Source of the DNA: Bacteroidaceae bacterium
GTDB lineage: Bacteria; Bacteroidota; Bacteroidia; Bacteroidales; Bacteroidaceae
Assembly (NCBI GenBank): GCA_017546505.1
Contig: JAFYWV010000099.1
Coordinates: 62,001 to 126,000, forward strand
Direction: 5' to 3'
DNA length: 64,000 nucleotides
Shown here: positions 29,501 through 37,409 of the stretch, piece after piece
Layout of the letters: each line of letters begins with the position of its first letter
How positions within the stretch are numbered: position 1 is the stretch's first letter
Position numbers and translations under genes: made by a program
Notes under the pieces: model-generated
The model's input: the letters and a program-made list of their open reading frames with translations, nothing else
The model's database searches: none
Told to the model about the DNA's origin: nothing

Positions 29501-29895
29501 GTCTCGTATGAATAATCAATATGGTAAGCACTGCTGTATCCCGAACTCTCAAATGCTGACAACGGTACGTAGGAGCCTCCTTGTGTTCCTAGCGGCAATG
29601 CTGCCCAGTCACGTACTCTTCGGCCAAGGCTGTCATAGGCTATGTGGGATACGAGGTCTTTGCCTTGTGGGGTTGTTCCATGCAAGACGGTCTGCACTTC
29701 ACGGCCTGCAACGTCATAGTATTGTGTCGTTGTCATTGAGTTGCTTTCCGATGCGCCGGTTGCCGGCGACACGGATTCTACGGGAATTCTCTTTCGTATG
29801 TGGTTCTGTTGTGCAAAGACAGTACTGCAGGTACACAGCAGAAGAGATATTGCAAAATATCCCGTTGTGTTTATAATATTATTCTTCTGTCGCAT
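26578..29895 (-). CDS. RHS-repeat polymorphic toxin with C-terminal LAS/MepA-like murein peptidase tip
   Basis: The 1105-residue protein has a Sec signal peptide (CSTVFAQ), a DUF6443-like N-terminal region (VESVSPATGASES, YYDVAGREVQT) and many YD/RHS repeats (YDSLGRRV, YDIYGNLR, YDALGRVV). The RHS core closes with SPYAYCAGDPVNLVDPDG, Gly896. The remaining 209 residues are a different, AT-rich module. It contains FGDMSSFDGGKPGVAHTGGK, then SHVNGRNVDVRYI (His1020, Gly1023, Asp1027) and HHHHLHI (His1091, His1093). The H-x2-G-x3-D plus H-x-H pattern is the zinc site of LAS peptidases (VanX, MepA), which cleave peptidoglycan cross-links. RHS cores normally encapsulate the toxin and cut at the DPxG region. 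The start overlaps the upstream RHS gene by 17 bp. Confidence 0.88.
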   Translation of the reverse strand: MRQKNNIINTTGYFAISLLLCTCSTVFAQQNHIRKRIPVESVSPATGASESNSMTTTQYYDVAGREVQTVLHGTTPQGKDLVSHIAYDSLGRRVRDWAALPLGTQGGSYVPLSAFESSGYSSAYHIDYSYETMPGGRLLSTTGANTPGKSVTYEYGYNSTGITRYTIDGTTITNNGSYLPGALSYTRTTDEDGNTILVFKDNDEKIILERRVTAYGQNTDTYHIYDIYGNLRCVLPPIASEATASTGDYNLSDCTQLEQYAYFYEYDHRNRRTSAKLPATGWHYTIYDADSRPVMTSTPEQYIRNEWSYTKYDALGRVVIEGTITNAAIPSTLSAMLNGICVKETFDISKPFGYTDNINLGTSAQVLKVYYYDTYDFITQPQFYETADAAPSSFYPPKTMLTGTYTALLGNSEKYSVTAHWYDNRGRNIHTAEYENINNTGTSTHYSYDFNNRLLKEETRYTTATGVLDITYEYNYDTGGRETECEISVTNTLGTETKSVNHTLHTTSYDEFCRKTTENILDSIYNMLHLYHNDGKYRGVESDSFTQYLHYGETANAYGAQYNNGRISAIETYQNGNTAGTRFDILYDHLARYTEAKAYDGNGYGYKHIKEVFGYDDMSNIKHICRTMPEGDVNVMDFTLNGNQRVKADDCASQRYPLEYEYMYIQQSLDSDTYAYDLNGNETRDLTRDMLYARYNHLNLPDSITFTGGNILQFYYLADGRRVGTKALVQQTALVSPTANNIYSGDPITLYTETRTGPLVFKNGIMSHIDIPGGYISLQNDTTQQPDVKLYFFVKDYLGNVRLTCDGNTGEVLQSLEYLPSGVPYNRVNPSMQPRRFCGKEEVELHGFDMYDSGARWQYSLIPRFSTIDPLAEKYYHLSPYAYCAGDPVNLVDPDGRFYDEWIIHSNGTLTRRINSNKYDEFYIENNDNTLEYVAKLDKYTTKDGIDLVEFPSSGIGFSRYGEQDEGGDHSIQPSAAAALFGAVNDIYKYDNNIIIQFGDMSSFDGGKPGVAHTGGKTSHVNGRNVDVRYIRTDRQLSSVTVDDMYFDEKSNQIFVNSLNKFGFKDILSFKRNEDGWLLQNTRSVIKHHHHLHIQGFRPDINIVE
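27209..27347 (-). repeat. Direct repeat of RHS core end, copy 2 (within the full gene)
   Basis: This is the intact copy of the 139-bp core-end sequence shared with 25854-25992. It encodes the residues leading into DPDG. Two such copies flank the toxin tip and immunity gene, which allows homologous recombination and tip exchange or loss. Confidence 0.93.
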
Positions 29896-32800
29896 AATGG
29901 TACTCTATTTGCTCAATAATGTTTTCTGCGTCACCAACTACTTCTATTACTTGATGCAGGCGGTTGAACTCATCGTATGTGTAACGGGTCTCTACTCCAC
30001 GTGCATCGGTCTGTGATACCATACCAACGAGCGGCTCGTATCTGCTTACTGTAACTTGTGCATTTGGCAATACATTGCGCAAGTTATGCAATTTATTCCA
30101 ATCTGCATCGTCCGGAAAAGGTTTTTCGGCCAATTCATCGATATTTATGCCACTGTTGATAACATCCTGTAGGGTCGCGTTGTTTATTTGTGCTACAATA
30201 TGTTGGTTTCCATAGCTCCAAAGCAGAACAACACGACGACCACCACGACTGATGAGTTCGGTCACACGTCCTTTGGCGGTGTAGCTGTTATATGTCACAT
30301 CGGCAGTAGTGGAACTGTCCATCGAAAGCGTTACTGGGCTTTTGTCCAAGCCTTGGTTTCCTATAAAACTATATTCTTTATACGGCTTAACTATTGTAGA
30401 GTTGTGATGGGTCTTTACAATGGCCTTTTCCAATGTATTGCCGGTATAATATTTTTCCATTAGAGGGACTGTTTTTAATTGGCTGTCTTTGAACGTACCA
30501 CCTAAATATGAGGGGTAGTCTACAGAGTATGAATATTCAATTCTCTTTGTAGGGTGCCCTGTTGCATAAATCCTTGCTGTTTTCAACTTGAAGATTGAAT
30601 CGTGATAAGTGTATTTGAAACTCTTGACATTCTCATCCTCTTTAATACTCATACTGTCGAGGTATGTGTAAAAATTCTTAACATAGTAACATCTTGAGTA
30701 ATTTGCATCACCTATTTTCAGACATTTTATTTTTTCAGTGGAAATAGTATCGTATTTGTATATGATATCTTTTTGAGGAATTTCATTGTAGAACTGAACA
30801 TGCCTTGTCATAGTCCCATTCAATGGATTATGCGTGCCTTGATCATTGTAATAATAATAATCAGTCTCTGGTTTGTTAAAGAATGTGTGTGATTCCGTAA
30901 TACTATCTCCTGAGCAAAGTGTCGTACTATATACTTTTGAATAACCAATATGATTACCGTTATATGGATTATAAGCACTACGAGTTGTAAATGAATTAAA
31001 CGCAACTGTATAAAAAACAGCATTTACAATATAAAGCCCGGCACAATATGTGTAAAAATAATAAATTGTGGGATGCGAATGCCTCGGTTCTCTTAATAGC
31101 AAGCCAGTGCTATACCCATTTTCTGCATAAAAATAGTTGATAGTAGAGAGAGGGGATTTTATTTGGGAAATCCTCACACCTCCGACAATATCTTTTTTAA
31201 GAGCCGTTTCTATTTTTTGTATTGATAAGTTAATATATACCTGTGCGTTTCTGATAGACTCCAATTTGAGGGTAAAAGTGTCCAAATACGCGTTTTGATT
31301 TATAAGCCCTTCAAGAGTAAATGTTTTTTTTATACTATCTCCATTCGTTTCGGTAATTGTACTTTGTGGATAAGAGAAGCATCTTATATACCCTGGCAGT
31401 GTATATATTCCAATCTTGTTGTTTGTGTTATTAAAAACTTTATTTTCTTGGTATTCTAATTTAATACGGTATGCATAATTATTATCAATTTCTACAGGGA
31501 TTTTTAAAATTGTATCACTGGAAATATTGTTTATTGTAAAGTCCTGCATCTTCGTTGAGGTATATACAGTATCAAGTTTTGTTGTGTATATATCATTACA
31601 ATCATATTTAAAACGAGTTGATGCTCCAGTTGGAGTTGTTAGTCCTGTCAATATCCAAGTTTTTGCAGCAGTATCAGGTTTTGGATCATATTCATCTTGA
31701 TAGTAATATGTTTGACCCTTAGGAACTACAATTTTGGTTTTGTCAATAGATATTCCACCGGCTGCAATGTTGTCTGTTTTATAAGCATACCAATTGTCTG
31801 TAATTGTACAAGGATAGAATGATTCCTTTTTGAAATTGTTTGTTGTGTAAAACCCCCATTTGTCAGTGAAATGGTCATTTTTTAGTGGCAGATTATTGCT
31901 CATATCATATTCCATCGTGTATTTTTGTGCGTTATTAATAGTGATAGAATCCAAACGTAACCTTGCTGCCAGATAATTTGTTGTGTCGTATACCACTTCT
32001 TGATTATATCTGTATTTCCCAACAAAATATGAATGGTGTAGTTTGTATGAAAGAATGGGTGAGTCGCCATATATAGGGTATATGTTAATATATTCAAGTG
32101 CCCTATTTTCACTTGGCACACGCCTACCTTTTTCATATCCGGTTATGTCAAATCTCTCATTTAAATTTCTTTTAAATTCAATAGTTCCTTGATTCCATGT
32201 AATTGAATTTAAAATATATTCGGTCTTGTTCAAATCCATACTCCAATAACGTCTGTCTTTTGGCTTGCACTCATCCTTGGATATGATTGGATCGAAAAAG
32301 AAATATTGTTCTTCCAATATCTTGTATTTTGTATAAGATTCATAAGCAGGGCTTAGGTATGAATTTGTCAGCATTACGTAGTTGAATTGTATGGAATTTC
32401 CATTTGGAAGGATAATCTTGCTTAACAACCAACTTGTGACTGTTGTAGGATATGAAAAAATTGTTTCATCGTATGGAACATAATCGCTGTCGTAGCCGAG
32501 GGTTTCACTACCTTGTTTCTCGTCTTCAAAACACATATTACAAGTCGCTCTTTGTTCTATGTCATTAAAAATGAACTTTGTATTGTCTTCTGCAGTGATT
32601 GTAAAACAATTGTCACATCCTTCTATGCGTAAATTGTCTTCTGGATTAAGCAACATAAATCTGCTTTCATCTTCTCTCTCATATTCGCCTTTACGCACGA
32701 TGAATTTACCGGAATATCCGGCAAAGTTATAGTGATAAATATCTGATTCTGTGTCAAGTTTAGAGTTGCTGATATTATCTGTCTCTAATAATGGAGACTC

Positions 32801-33277
32801 GTAGTGGTCTGGAAAATCATCAGAACACATATAAAATCCGAATTCATCAAAATCATCTCTTTCCTGTATTGTCCTGCTTATACAGCCACCGGCATGTAAA
32901 CTCCATCCAAGTCCTACACGACTTGCTTCTTGCGCGACTTTTATCCCGGAGGCATGGTATCTTAGTGAAATTGGCAAACTAAAATTGCCGACATTTATGG
33001 TATAAATGGGTATTGAAATGTCGGGAATACCAGTGTATAGCGATACCGGGATATCTGAGTATTGCATTAAAGCATGAGATTCCGGTGATGGAGCATGGTC
33101 TTTGAAAATTTCATTTGCACCGCTGTGAACAGAAGCTTTTGCCGGCAAAGTTAAAGTGTCTGATAATATGCATTTACTCTCTTGCTTGACAGATAGCATA
33201 GACTCCTCATTAAGAATCTGTGCATTTGAAAGCAATGCTGTAAAAACAAAAAGTAATGATAATGTTGTTTTATTCAT
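29879..33277 (-). CDS. RHS/YD-repeat-family large secreted protein (N-terminal partner of the RHS toxin)
   Basis: This 1132-residue protein has a signal peptide (ALLSNAQ) and the typical N-terminal region of Bacteroidetes RHS proteins (SLYTGIPDISIPIYTINVGN, then LRYHASGIKV and GLGWSLHAGG). A long beta-rich middle follows, and YD-type repeats appear near the C-terminus (VETRYTYDEFNRLHQVIE). It ends without an RHS core or toxin tip. The next RHS gene begins 17 bp before its stop, so the two behave like two halves of one giant RHS polypeptide made separately. The arrangement recalls the separate B and C subunits of Tc toxins, but I see no other Tc signature. Its role may be to form part of the RHS shell. 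Confidence 0.85.
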   Translation of the reverse strand: MNKTTLSLLFVFTALLSNAQILNEESMLSVKQESKCILSDTLTLPAKASVHSGANEIFKDHAPSPESHALMQYSDIPVSLYTGIPDISIPIYTINVGNFSLPISLRYHASGIKVAQEASRVGLGWSLHAGGCISRTIQERDDFDEFGFYMCSDDFPDHYESPLLETDNISNSKLDTESDIYHYNFAGYSGKFIVRKGEYEREDESRFMLLNPEDNLRIEGCDNCFTITAEDNTKFIFNDIEQRATCNMCFEDEKQGSETLGYDSDYVPYDETIFSYPTTVTSWLLSKIILPNGNSIQFNYVMLTNSYLSPAYESYTKYKILEEQYFFFDPIISKDECKPKDRRYWSMDLNKTEYILNSITWNQGTIEFKRNLNERFDITGYEKGRRVPSENRALEYINIYPIYGDSPILSYKLHHSYFVGKYRYNQEVVYDTTNYLAARLRLDSITINNAQKYTMEYDMSNNLPLKNDHFTDKWGFYTTNNFKKESFYPCTITDNWYAYKTDNIAAGGISIDKTKIVVPKGQTYYYQDEYDPKPDTAAKTWILTGLTTPTGASTRFKYDCNDIYTTKLDTVYTSTKMQDFTINNISSDTILKIPVEIDNNYAYRIKLEYQENKVFNNTNNKIGIYTLPGYIRCFSYPQSTITETNGDSIKKTFTLEGLINQNAYLDTFTLKLESIRNAQVYINLSIQKIETALKKDIVGGVRISQIKSPLSTINYFYAENGYSTGLLLREPRHSHPTIYYFYTYCAGLYIVNAVFYTVAFNSFTTRSAYNPYNGNHIGYSKVYSTTLCSGDSITESHTFFNKPETDYYYYNDQGTHNPLNGTMTRHVQFYNEIPQKDIIYKYDTISTEKIKCLKIGDANYSRCYYVKNFYTYLDSMSIKEDENVKSFKYTYHDSIFKLKTARIYATGHPTKRIEYSYSVDYPSYLGGTFKDSQLKTVPLMEKYYTGNTLEKAIVKTHHNSTIVKPYKEYSFIGNQGLDKSPVTLSMDSSTTADVTYNSYTAKGRVTELISRGGRRVVLLWSYGNQHIVAQINNATLQDVINSGINIDELAEKPFPDDADWNKLHNLRNVLPNAQVTVSRYEPLVGMVSQTDARGVETRYTYDEFNRLHQVIEVVGDAENIIEQIEYHYATEE

Positions 33278-34409
33278 TTAGGTTGTCCTCCATATATATT
33301 TTTTTACAAATTACCTTATTTTCATAGCTAACGATAAGCAGGTATGTCCCTTGTTGCAAATCGGTCAGGTCAAAAGTTGTTTTTATCAGATGACCTTCTA
33401 ATGTTTTTAAGTGTACATTCTCGAACGCTATACCACCAATACTTGCCAATGCGATGGAAATATCAAGATTCCTGTCTGTCATTAGCTCAATGGCTAATGT
33501 ATTATGATTATCCTGGTGACAACTCAGTCTTATATCATCGTCACCAATTTCTGAAATCCCGGTATTGCAAAGCGTGTTTTCTTGTGTAAAAAGATTTACA
33601 TGACGAAGTGTGTCGGATTTATTTATCGTAATAGTTTTTTTCTCTTGCCCGTAAATTGGGTAGTAATATGAGTTTGTACTATGTAATGTCTTTTTGCCAT
33701 CCTTTAGCAGATATGTAATTGTTGTCTCTATTATGGAATGTTTGTAGTCGGGGATATACCAATTATAGTTCTCTATAATCCAGGTTAATGAATCTTGCTT
33801 TAATCTATCGTATATTGATGAATTGGGGCTATGTATATCATCATAAATCTTGGTATCCGGTGTGAGAATCTGTCCAATATGCTTTCTCTTTAACGTTCGG
33901 TATGCACCGTACCTCACGCTGTCTCCCGGCAAGACTATTGAGCCATATGAGTCTATAGAATAGATAGAATTCCCGTACACATACATATTCAAGATACTGG
34001 AATATTTTCCTTCACCATATATATGCGAAGTGGTTGCAATGCCATATTGTAAGCTATTAATCTTATGAATTTCCGGCTTTATGTATTTCAGTTTTGTATT
34101 TTTGGTATTATAACCAATGCAATAAAGTGTGTCACCGGAATTTTTATAGTAGTTGTAACAGAATGGGGTTATCTCTACTGTTATAGAATCGTTTTGTGCT
34201 ATATATTCATCTATATGCTCCTCATCATAGATGCACAGCTCTCCAAAATCCCAAAACTTACTCTCACCAGCTTCACCCGGATGTGCGAATTCAATAGTTT
34301 TCCGGATGATTGTTTCACTGTTATTTAGCATTGCACTTTGGGATTGTGGAGAAACGGCAATGTTGCTTAAAGTGAAAAACAAGAAAAATATAAAACAACG
34401 ATATCTCAT
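33270..34409 (-). CDS. Secreted protein with T9SS-like C-terminal tail; function unknown
   Basis: From the ATG at 34409 (a TTG two codons upstream is also open) the product has 379 residues and a signal peptide (FFLFFTLSNIAV). The body is Tyr/Asn/Ser-rich with no family I recognise. The C-terminal 80 residues look like a T9SS sorting domain, ending with LQQGTYLLIVSYENKVICKK. It overlaps the start of the next RHS gene by 8 bp, so translation is probably coupled. In this operon it may be an export or surface adaptor for the RHS proteins, which themselves lack such a tail; this is inference. Confidence 0.75.
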   Translation of the reverse strand: MRYRCFIFFLFFTLSNIAVSPQSQSAMLNNSETIIRKTIEFAHPGEAGESKFWDFGELCIYDEEHIDEYIAQNDSITVEITPFCYNYYKNSGDTLYCIGYNTKNTKLKYIKPEIHKINSLQYGIATTSHIYGEGKYSSILNMYVYGNSIYSIDSYGSIVLPGDSVRYGAYRTLKRKHIGQILTPDTKIYDDIHSPNSSIYDRLKQDSLTWIIENYNWYIPDYKHSIIETTITYLLKDGKKTLHSTNSYYYPIYGQEKKTITINKSDTLRHVNLFTQENTLCNTGISEIGDDDIRLSCHQDNHNTLAIELMTDRNLDISIALASIGGIAFENVHLKTLEGHLIKTTFDLTDLQQGTYLLIVSYENKVICKKIYMEDNLNE

Positions 34410-34489
34410 AAACAAGCTTTTTATTATTGTAAACCAAAATATACACTATAAAATTGACATACACATATCCTCATATAACGGCTACTCCT

Positions 34490-34903
34490 TTACTCAATTT
34501 CAAACTCTCCTTGGAAGCAGCGGCAGCCAAAATCAAATACTATCTTATAAATACCTACGGGCAGCAGCGGCAGCCACAATTCAACATCAATACCTTTTGG
34601 AAGAACAATTTCGCTTTGCTGCAGAACAGAACCAAAACCGTCCACAATGTAATATGTAACCGATTCGAATGTTACATAAGGGCTCGTTACTGTCAATCGA
34701 GTATCTGCAGCATTGTAGAACACTGTTGGCAGGATGGAATATATATCCAAATCCCTCTCAGGTATACCTATTCTATCAATATCACCATCACCTTCTAACT
34801 TTTCCAAAACAACTTGTTTTGTTTCATCTGACTGTGCGTAAAGGAAGCTACTCGAGGATAATAGAAATAAACACAAAAATACTTTGTTGATAATTTTTTT
34901 CAT
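34490..34903 (-). CDS. Small exported protein, DUF3244-like
   Basis: The 137-residue product has a signal peptide (SSSFLYAQ) and a single beta-sandwich-like domain. It ends with LPLLPVGIYKIVFDFGCRCF and a short GEFEIE finish, which resembles the DUF3244 family of small Bacteroidetes secreted proteins. It is the first gene behind the island promoter, about 80 bp from the next gene. DUF3244 genes are often found beside RHS genes and TPR-HTH regulators, as here. Function is unknown. I see no start alternative to the ATG at 34903. Confidence 0.7.
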   Translation of the reverse strand: MKKIINKVFLCLFLLSSSSFLYAQSDETKQVVLEKLEGDGDIDRIGIPERDLDIYSILPTVFYNAADTRLTVTSPYVTFESVTYYIVDGFGSVLQQSEIVLPKGIDVELWLPLLPVGIYKIVFDFGCRCFQGEFEIE

Positions 34904-34930
34904 ACTTTTTAAATTTTGTTTAAATTATTA

Positions 34931-34961
34931 CAAAAATATAGGCTATAAAGTATTCTCCAAA
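34931..34961 (-). promoter_or_regulatory. Predicted promoter of the RHS toxin operon
   Basis: On the minus strand TTTG (complement of 34958-34961), 19 bases, TATTTTTG (complement of 34931-34938): full consensus, 28 bp before the first start codon. Confidence 0.75.
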
Positions 34962-34970
34962 GAAACCCGT

Positions 34971-34986
34971 GTCCGAGCTTGTCCGA
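34971..34986. promoter_or_regulatory. Direct repeat GTCCGA-N4-GTCCGA, candidate operator
   Basis: Two copies of GTCCGA with a 10-bp period lie just upstream of the -33 box of the RHS operon, in the gap facing the divergent TPR-HTH regulator gene. One helical turn between the copies suits a protein binding two sites on one DNA face. There is no experimental support. Confidence 0.4.
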
Positions 34987-35165
34987 CTTTTTCAAGAAGT
35001 CATTTTATAGCCTTATATTATTAATAATAAACGTATTAAAACAGTAATATTTTTAAAAAGCCGAAAGGTATAAATAGGAAATCAGACACATTCGTACAAG
35101 TGACGCCTTAAAAACTCAATTATTTACATTATTTTAGCATACACAGAACAATAGAGAAAAACACT

Positions 35166-36895
35166 ATGAGATATTTTATTCGGATATTACTGTTTTCATC
35201 GCTACTTTTTACAGCGTGCAGCAAACAGGAAAACGAAGTTCTATTAAAAGAGTTGAACGACATAAAGGCTATGGGCGATACATTGCCACAAGCTGCAATG
35301 CGAAGACTCGATTCCATAAAGCCACAGTTCGACAACGAGACGGAATATATGTGCAATAAACTGGCTTTGCTTGAAATAAGGCTACAAGACAAAGCGTATA
35401 TTACCCACACAACTGACAAACAGATAAAAAACATCTGCCGTTTTTTTGAGAAAAACGGTACAAGCGTTGACAAACAGGAGGCCTATTATTATATGGGCAG
35501 TGTGTATCGCGACCTTAATGACTACCCGAATGCAGTGACATTTTTTCTGAAATCAGCAGCCATTGCAGAAGAAACGTCTAATGCCGAGTTGCATTATGGG
35601 GAAATTCTTATTCACAATTATCCCATCTGTATAGAACACAATTAAATTACACCGAGGCTTTAGATGTCGCACTTAAACGACTTGAAGTTGCAGAACGTAA
35701 TGACAATGCCAATAATAGGACATATATGACTATTGCAAGCTGTTACTCTAAATTAAACGATACCATAAATTCCGTAAAGTTCTATAACCTAATTATAAAT
35801 AATTTAAACAATGCAGTTATTGATAGAAAAAATGCAGATATAATCGCAACAGCAATGGGAGATTACGCACTATATGGATATAAAGACGAAGCTACACATT
35901 GCTATGAATTACTAAACAGGCTCAACAAAAAAGAACGCCCATTCAACTATCTATCAAACCTATCTGTCTATTACGAATGTTTCGTATCAATTGACAGCGC
36001 AGCAGGTGCTAGGTTAGAACTTTATAACACAACTTCACGAATTGAATCAAAATATGATGCTTCGCAATGGTTGACAAGGTATTATGCTTCCATTAAGGAT
36101 TATGAAAAAGCTACAGAATTTGCCATAAAATTCATTGATGCAAATTTGGCGGTAAACAACAAAAGAAACCTTGAGCACACTACGAATGCAAAGAATTTCT
36201 TCCAATACAGGCGCGATAAGGAAGAGGAGACAAGGGTGATGCAAAATGCCGCTAAAGACAGGTATAACCTTGTAATTGGGGTTTCAATATCAATAATAGT
36301 GCTATTAGGAACTGTAACACTGCATTATAGACGAAAAAAACGTTTGCTCGACATCATTCTCAACAAGGAAAAGAATATAGAAAGTGCAAAGGTATTGATA
36401 GAAAAAAGAGACTTTGAAATTGAAAGAGAGAAAAGGTGCATTGAAGAGAAGGAAAAAGAATTGAGAAAACTGAACGCTGCCAATTCAAGGCTATCAAAAG
36501 AGTTGCAAAATGCAAAGGAAGATTTCGATATGCTTGTTGCGCAGAACTGCGAGTTGACGAAGCTGACCATTATGAATAATATGGCCAAAAGCAATGGCGA
36601 TATCATTGAAAAGGTTAAAAAGACATCCAAAGGCAAATACCACCTGAGCGACGATGAGTGGAAGGAGTTGCTTGGCGCCATTGACAAACTATACCCCGAG
36701 TTCACTCACGAGGTACAGGCCAAGTTCAAGAAAATCAACGAGCCGCTGCTGCGTGTATGCTATCTTTTGAAAATAGGGTTGACCGGCCCGGAGATTGCGA
36801 ATATAACGGATTACCCGCGCCAGACAGTTTGGGACAGGATTAAAAAAGTTAAGGAGACAATCAAGCTGGGAGCTACTTTTTCTCAAAGAAACTAA
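35166..36895 (+). pseudogene. TPR-transmembrane-HTH regulator, broken by a frameshift
   Basis: Two frames make one protein of about 575 residues. Frame one (35166-35645) encodes a lipoprotein-like signal (LLFTACSK) and the first TPR-like helices. Frame two is open upstream of the ATG at 35726 and reads SYSQLSHLYRTQLNYTEALD before joining later TPRs. It continues with a TM segment (LVIGVSISIIVLLGTVTL), a coiled coil (about 80 residues rich in Glu and Lys) and a C-terminal HTH (LLKIGLTGPEIANITDYPRQ). The break lies near 35597-35602, a GGGG run; adding one base there restores the frame. This is a known Bacteroidetes regulator architecture, placed divergently to the RHS operon. It could be a real pseudogene, a phase-variable state or a sequence error. 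The end overlaps convergent rsmD by 23 bp. Confidence 0.8.
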
Positions 36896-37409
36896 AATTC
36901 ACACTGCCGTAGGCAACGTGGCGGAAGAAACAGGGATGCTCACTGAAGTCATTATCCTTTCCGTGCTCAAAGACAAGCATACCACCGCTCTTCAACAAGT
37001 TACTTTCAAGCACCAGGTCCGGGATACTCTTGAGCTCCTTGAGCGCGTACGGTGGGTCGGCAAATACAAGGTCATAGGCCGCAGGGCAGCGACGTATATA
37101 ACGGAACACATCATCGCGCACAACGCTCCAGGCATCATCGCCAAGTGCCACAGATGTCTTTTTAAGATGAGCCGCGTGCTGTGCATCCATCTCAACAGAT
37201 GTGACAGCCTTGCAACCGCGTGAAAGGAATTCAAGACTAATGCTACCTGTTCCGGCAAAGAAATCCAGCACTGACAGCTCCTCAAAATCCACCATATTAT
37301 TGAGGATATTAAAAACATTCTCTTTGGCAAAATCGGTTGTCGGACGCGCCTTGAAATTGCGTGGTACATCGAAATGACGCCCTCTATATTTTCCACTAAT
37401 TATTCGCAT
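36873..37409 (-). CDS. rsmD: 16S rRNA (guanine(966)-N(2))-methyltransferase RsmD
   Basis: RsmD methylates G966 of 16S rRNA using S-adenosylmethionine. The 178-residue protein starts MRIISGKYRGRHF, has ARPTTDFAKENVFNIL, the SAM-binding loop LDFFAGTGSISLE, and the catalytic motif DPPY. All are characteristic. It starts inside the end of the DUF3822 gene (10-bp overlap), and both follow the 38.2-39.2 kb gene, so the three form an operon. Confidence 0.95.
   Translation of the reverse strand: MRIISGKYRGRHFDVPRNFKARPTTDFAKENVFNILNNMVDFEELSVLDFFAGTGSISLEFLSRGCKAVTSVEMDAQHAAHLKKTSVALGDDAWSVVRDDVFRYIRRCPAAYDLVFADPPYALKELKSIPDLVLESNLLKSGGMLVFEHGKDNDFSEHPCFFRHVAYGSVNFSFFEKK

Noticed and set aside
29879-33277. 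Tc toxin B subunit
   Set aside because: Although large and paired with an RHS-core protein, no SpvB or Tc-specific domain was recognisable and no TcA gene is present; general RHS family is the safer call.
35590-35650. Programmed -1 frameshift in the TPR-HTH gene
   Set aside because: No canonical slippery heptamer in the right phase and no stimulatory hairpin seen; a simple base loss in the G-run is more likely.
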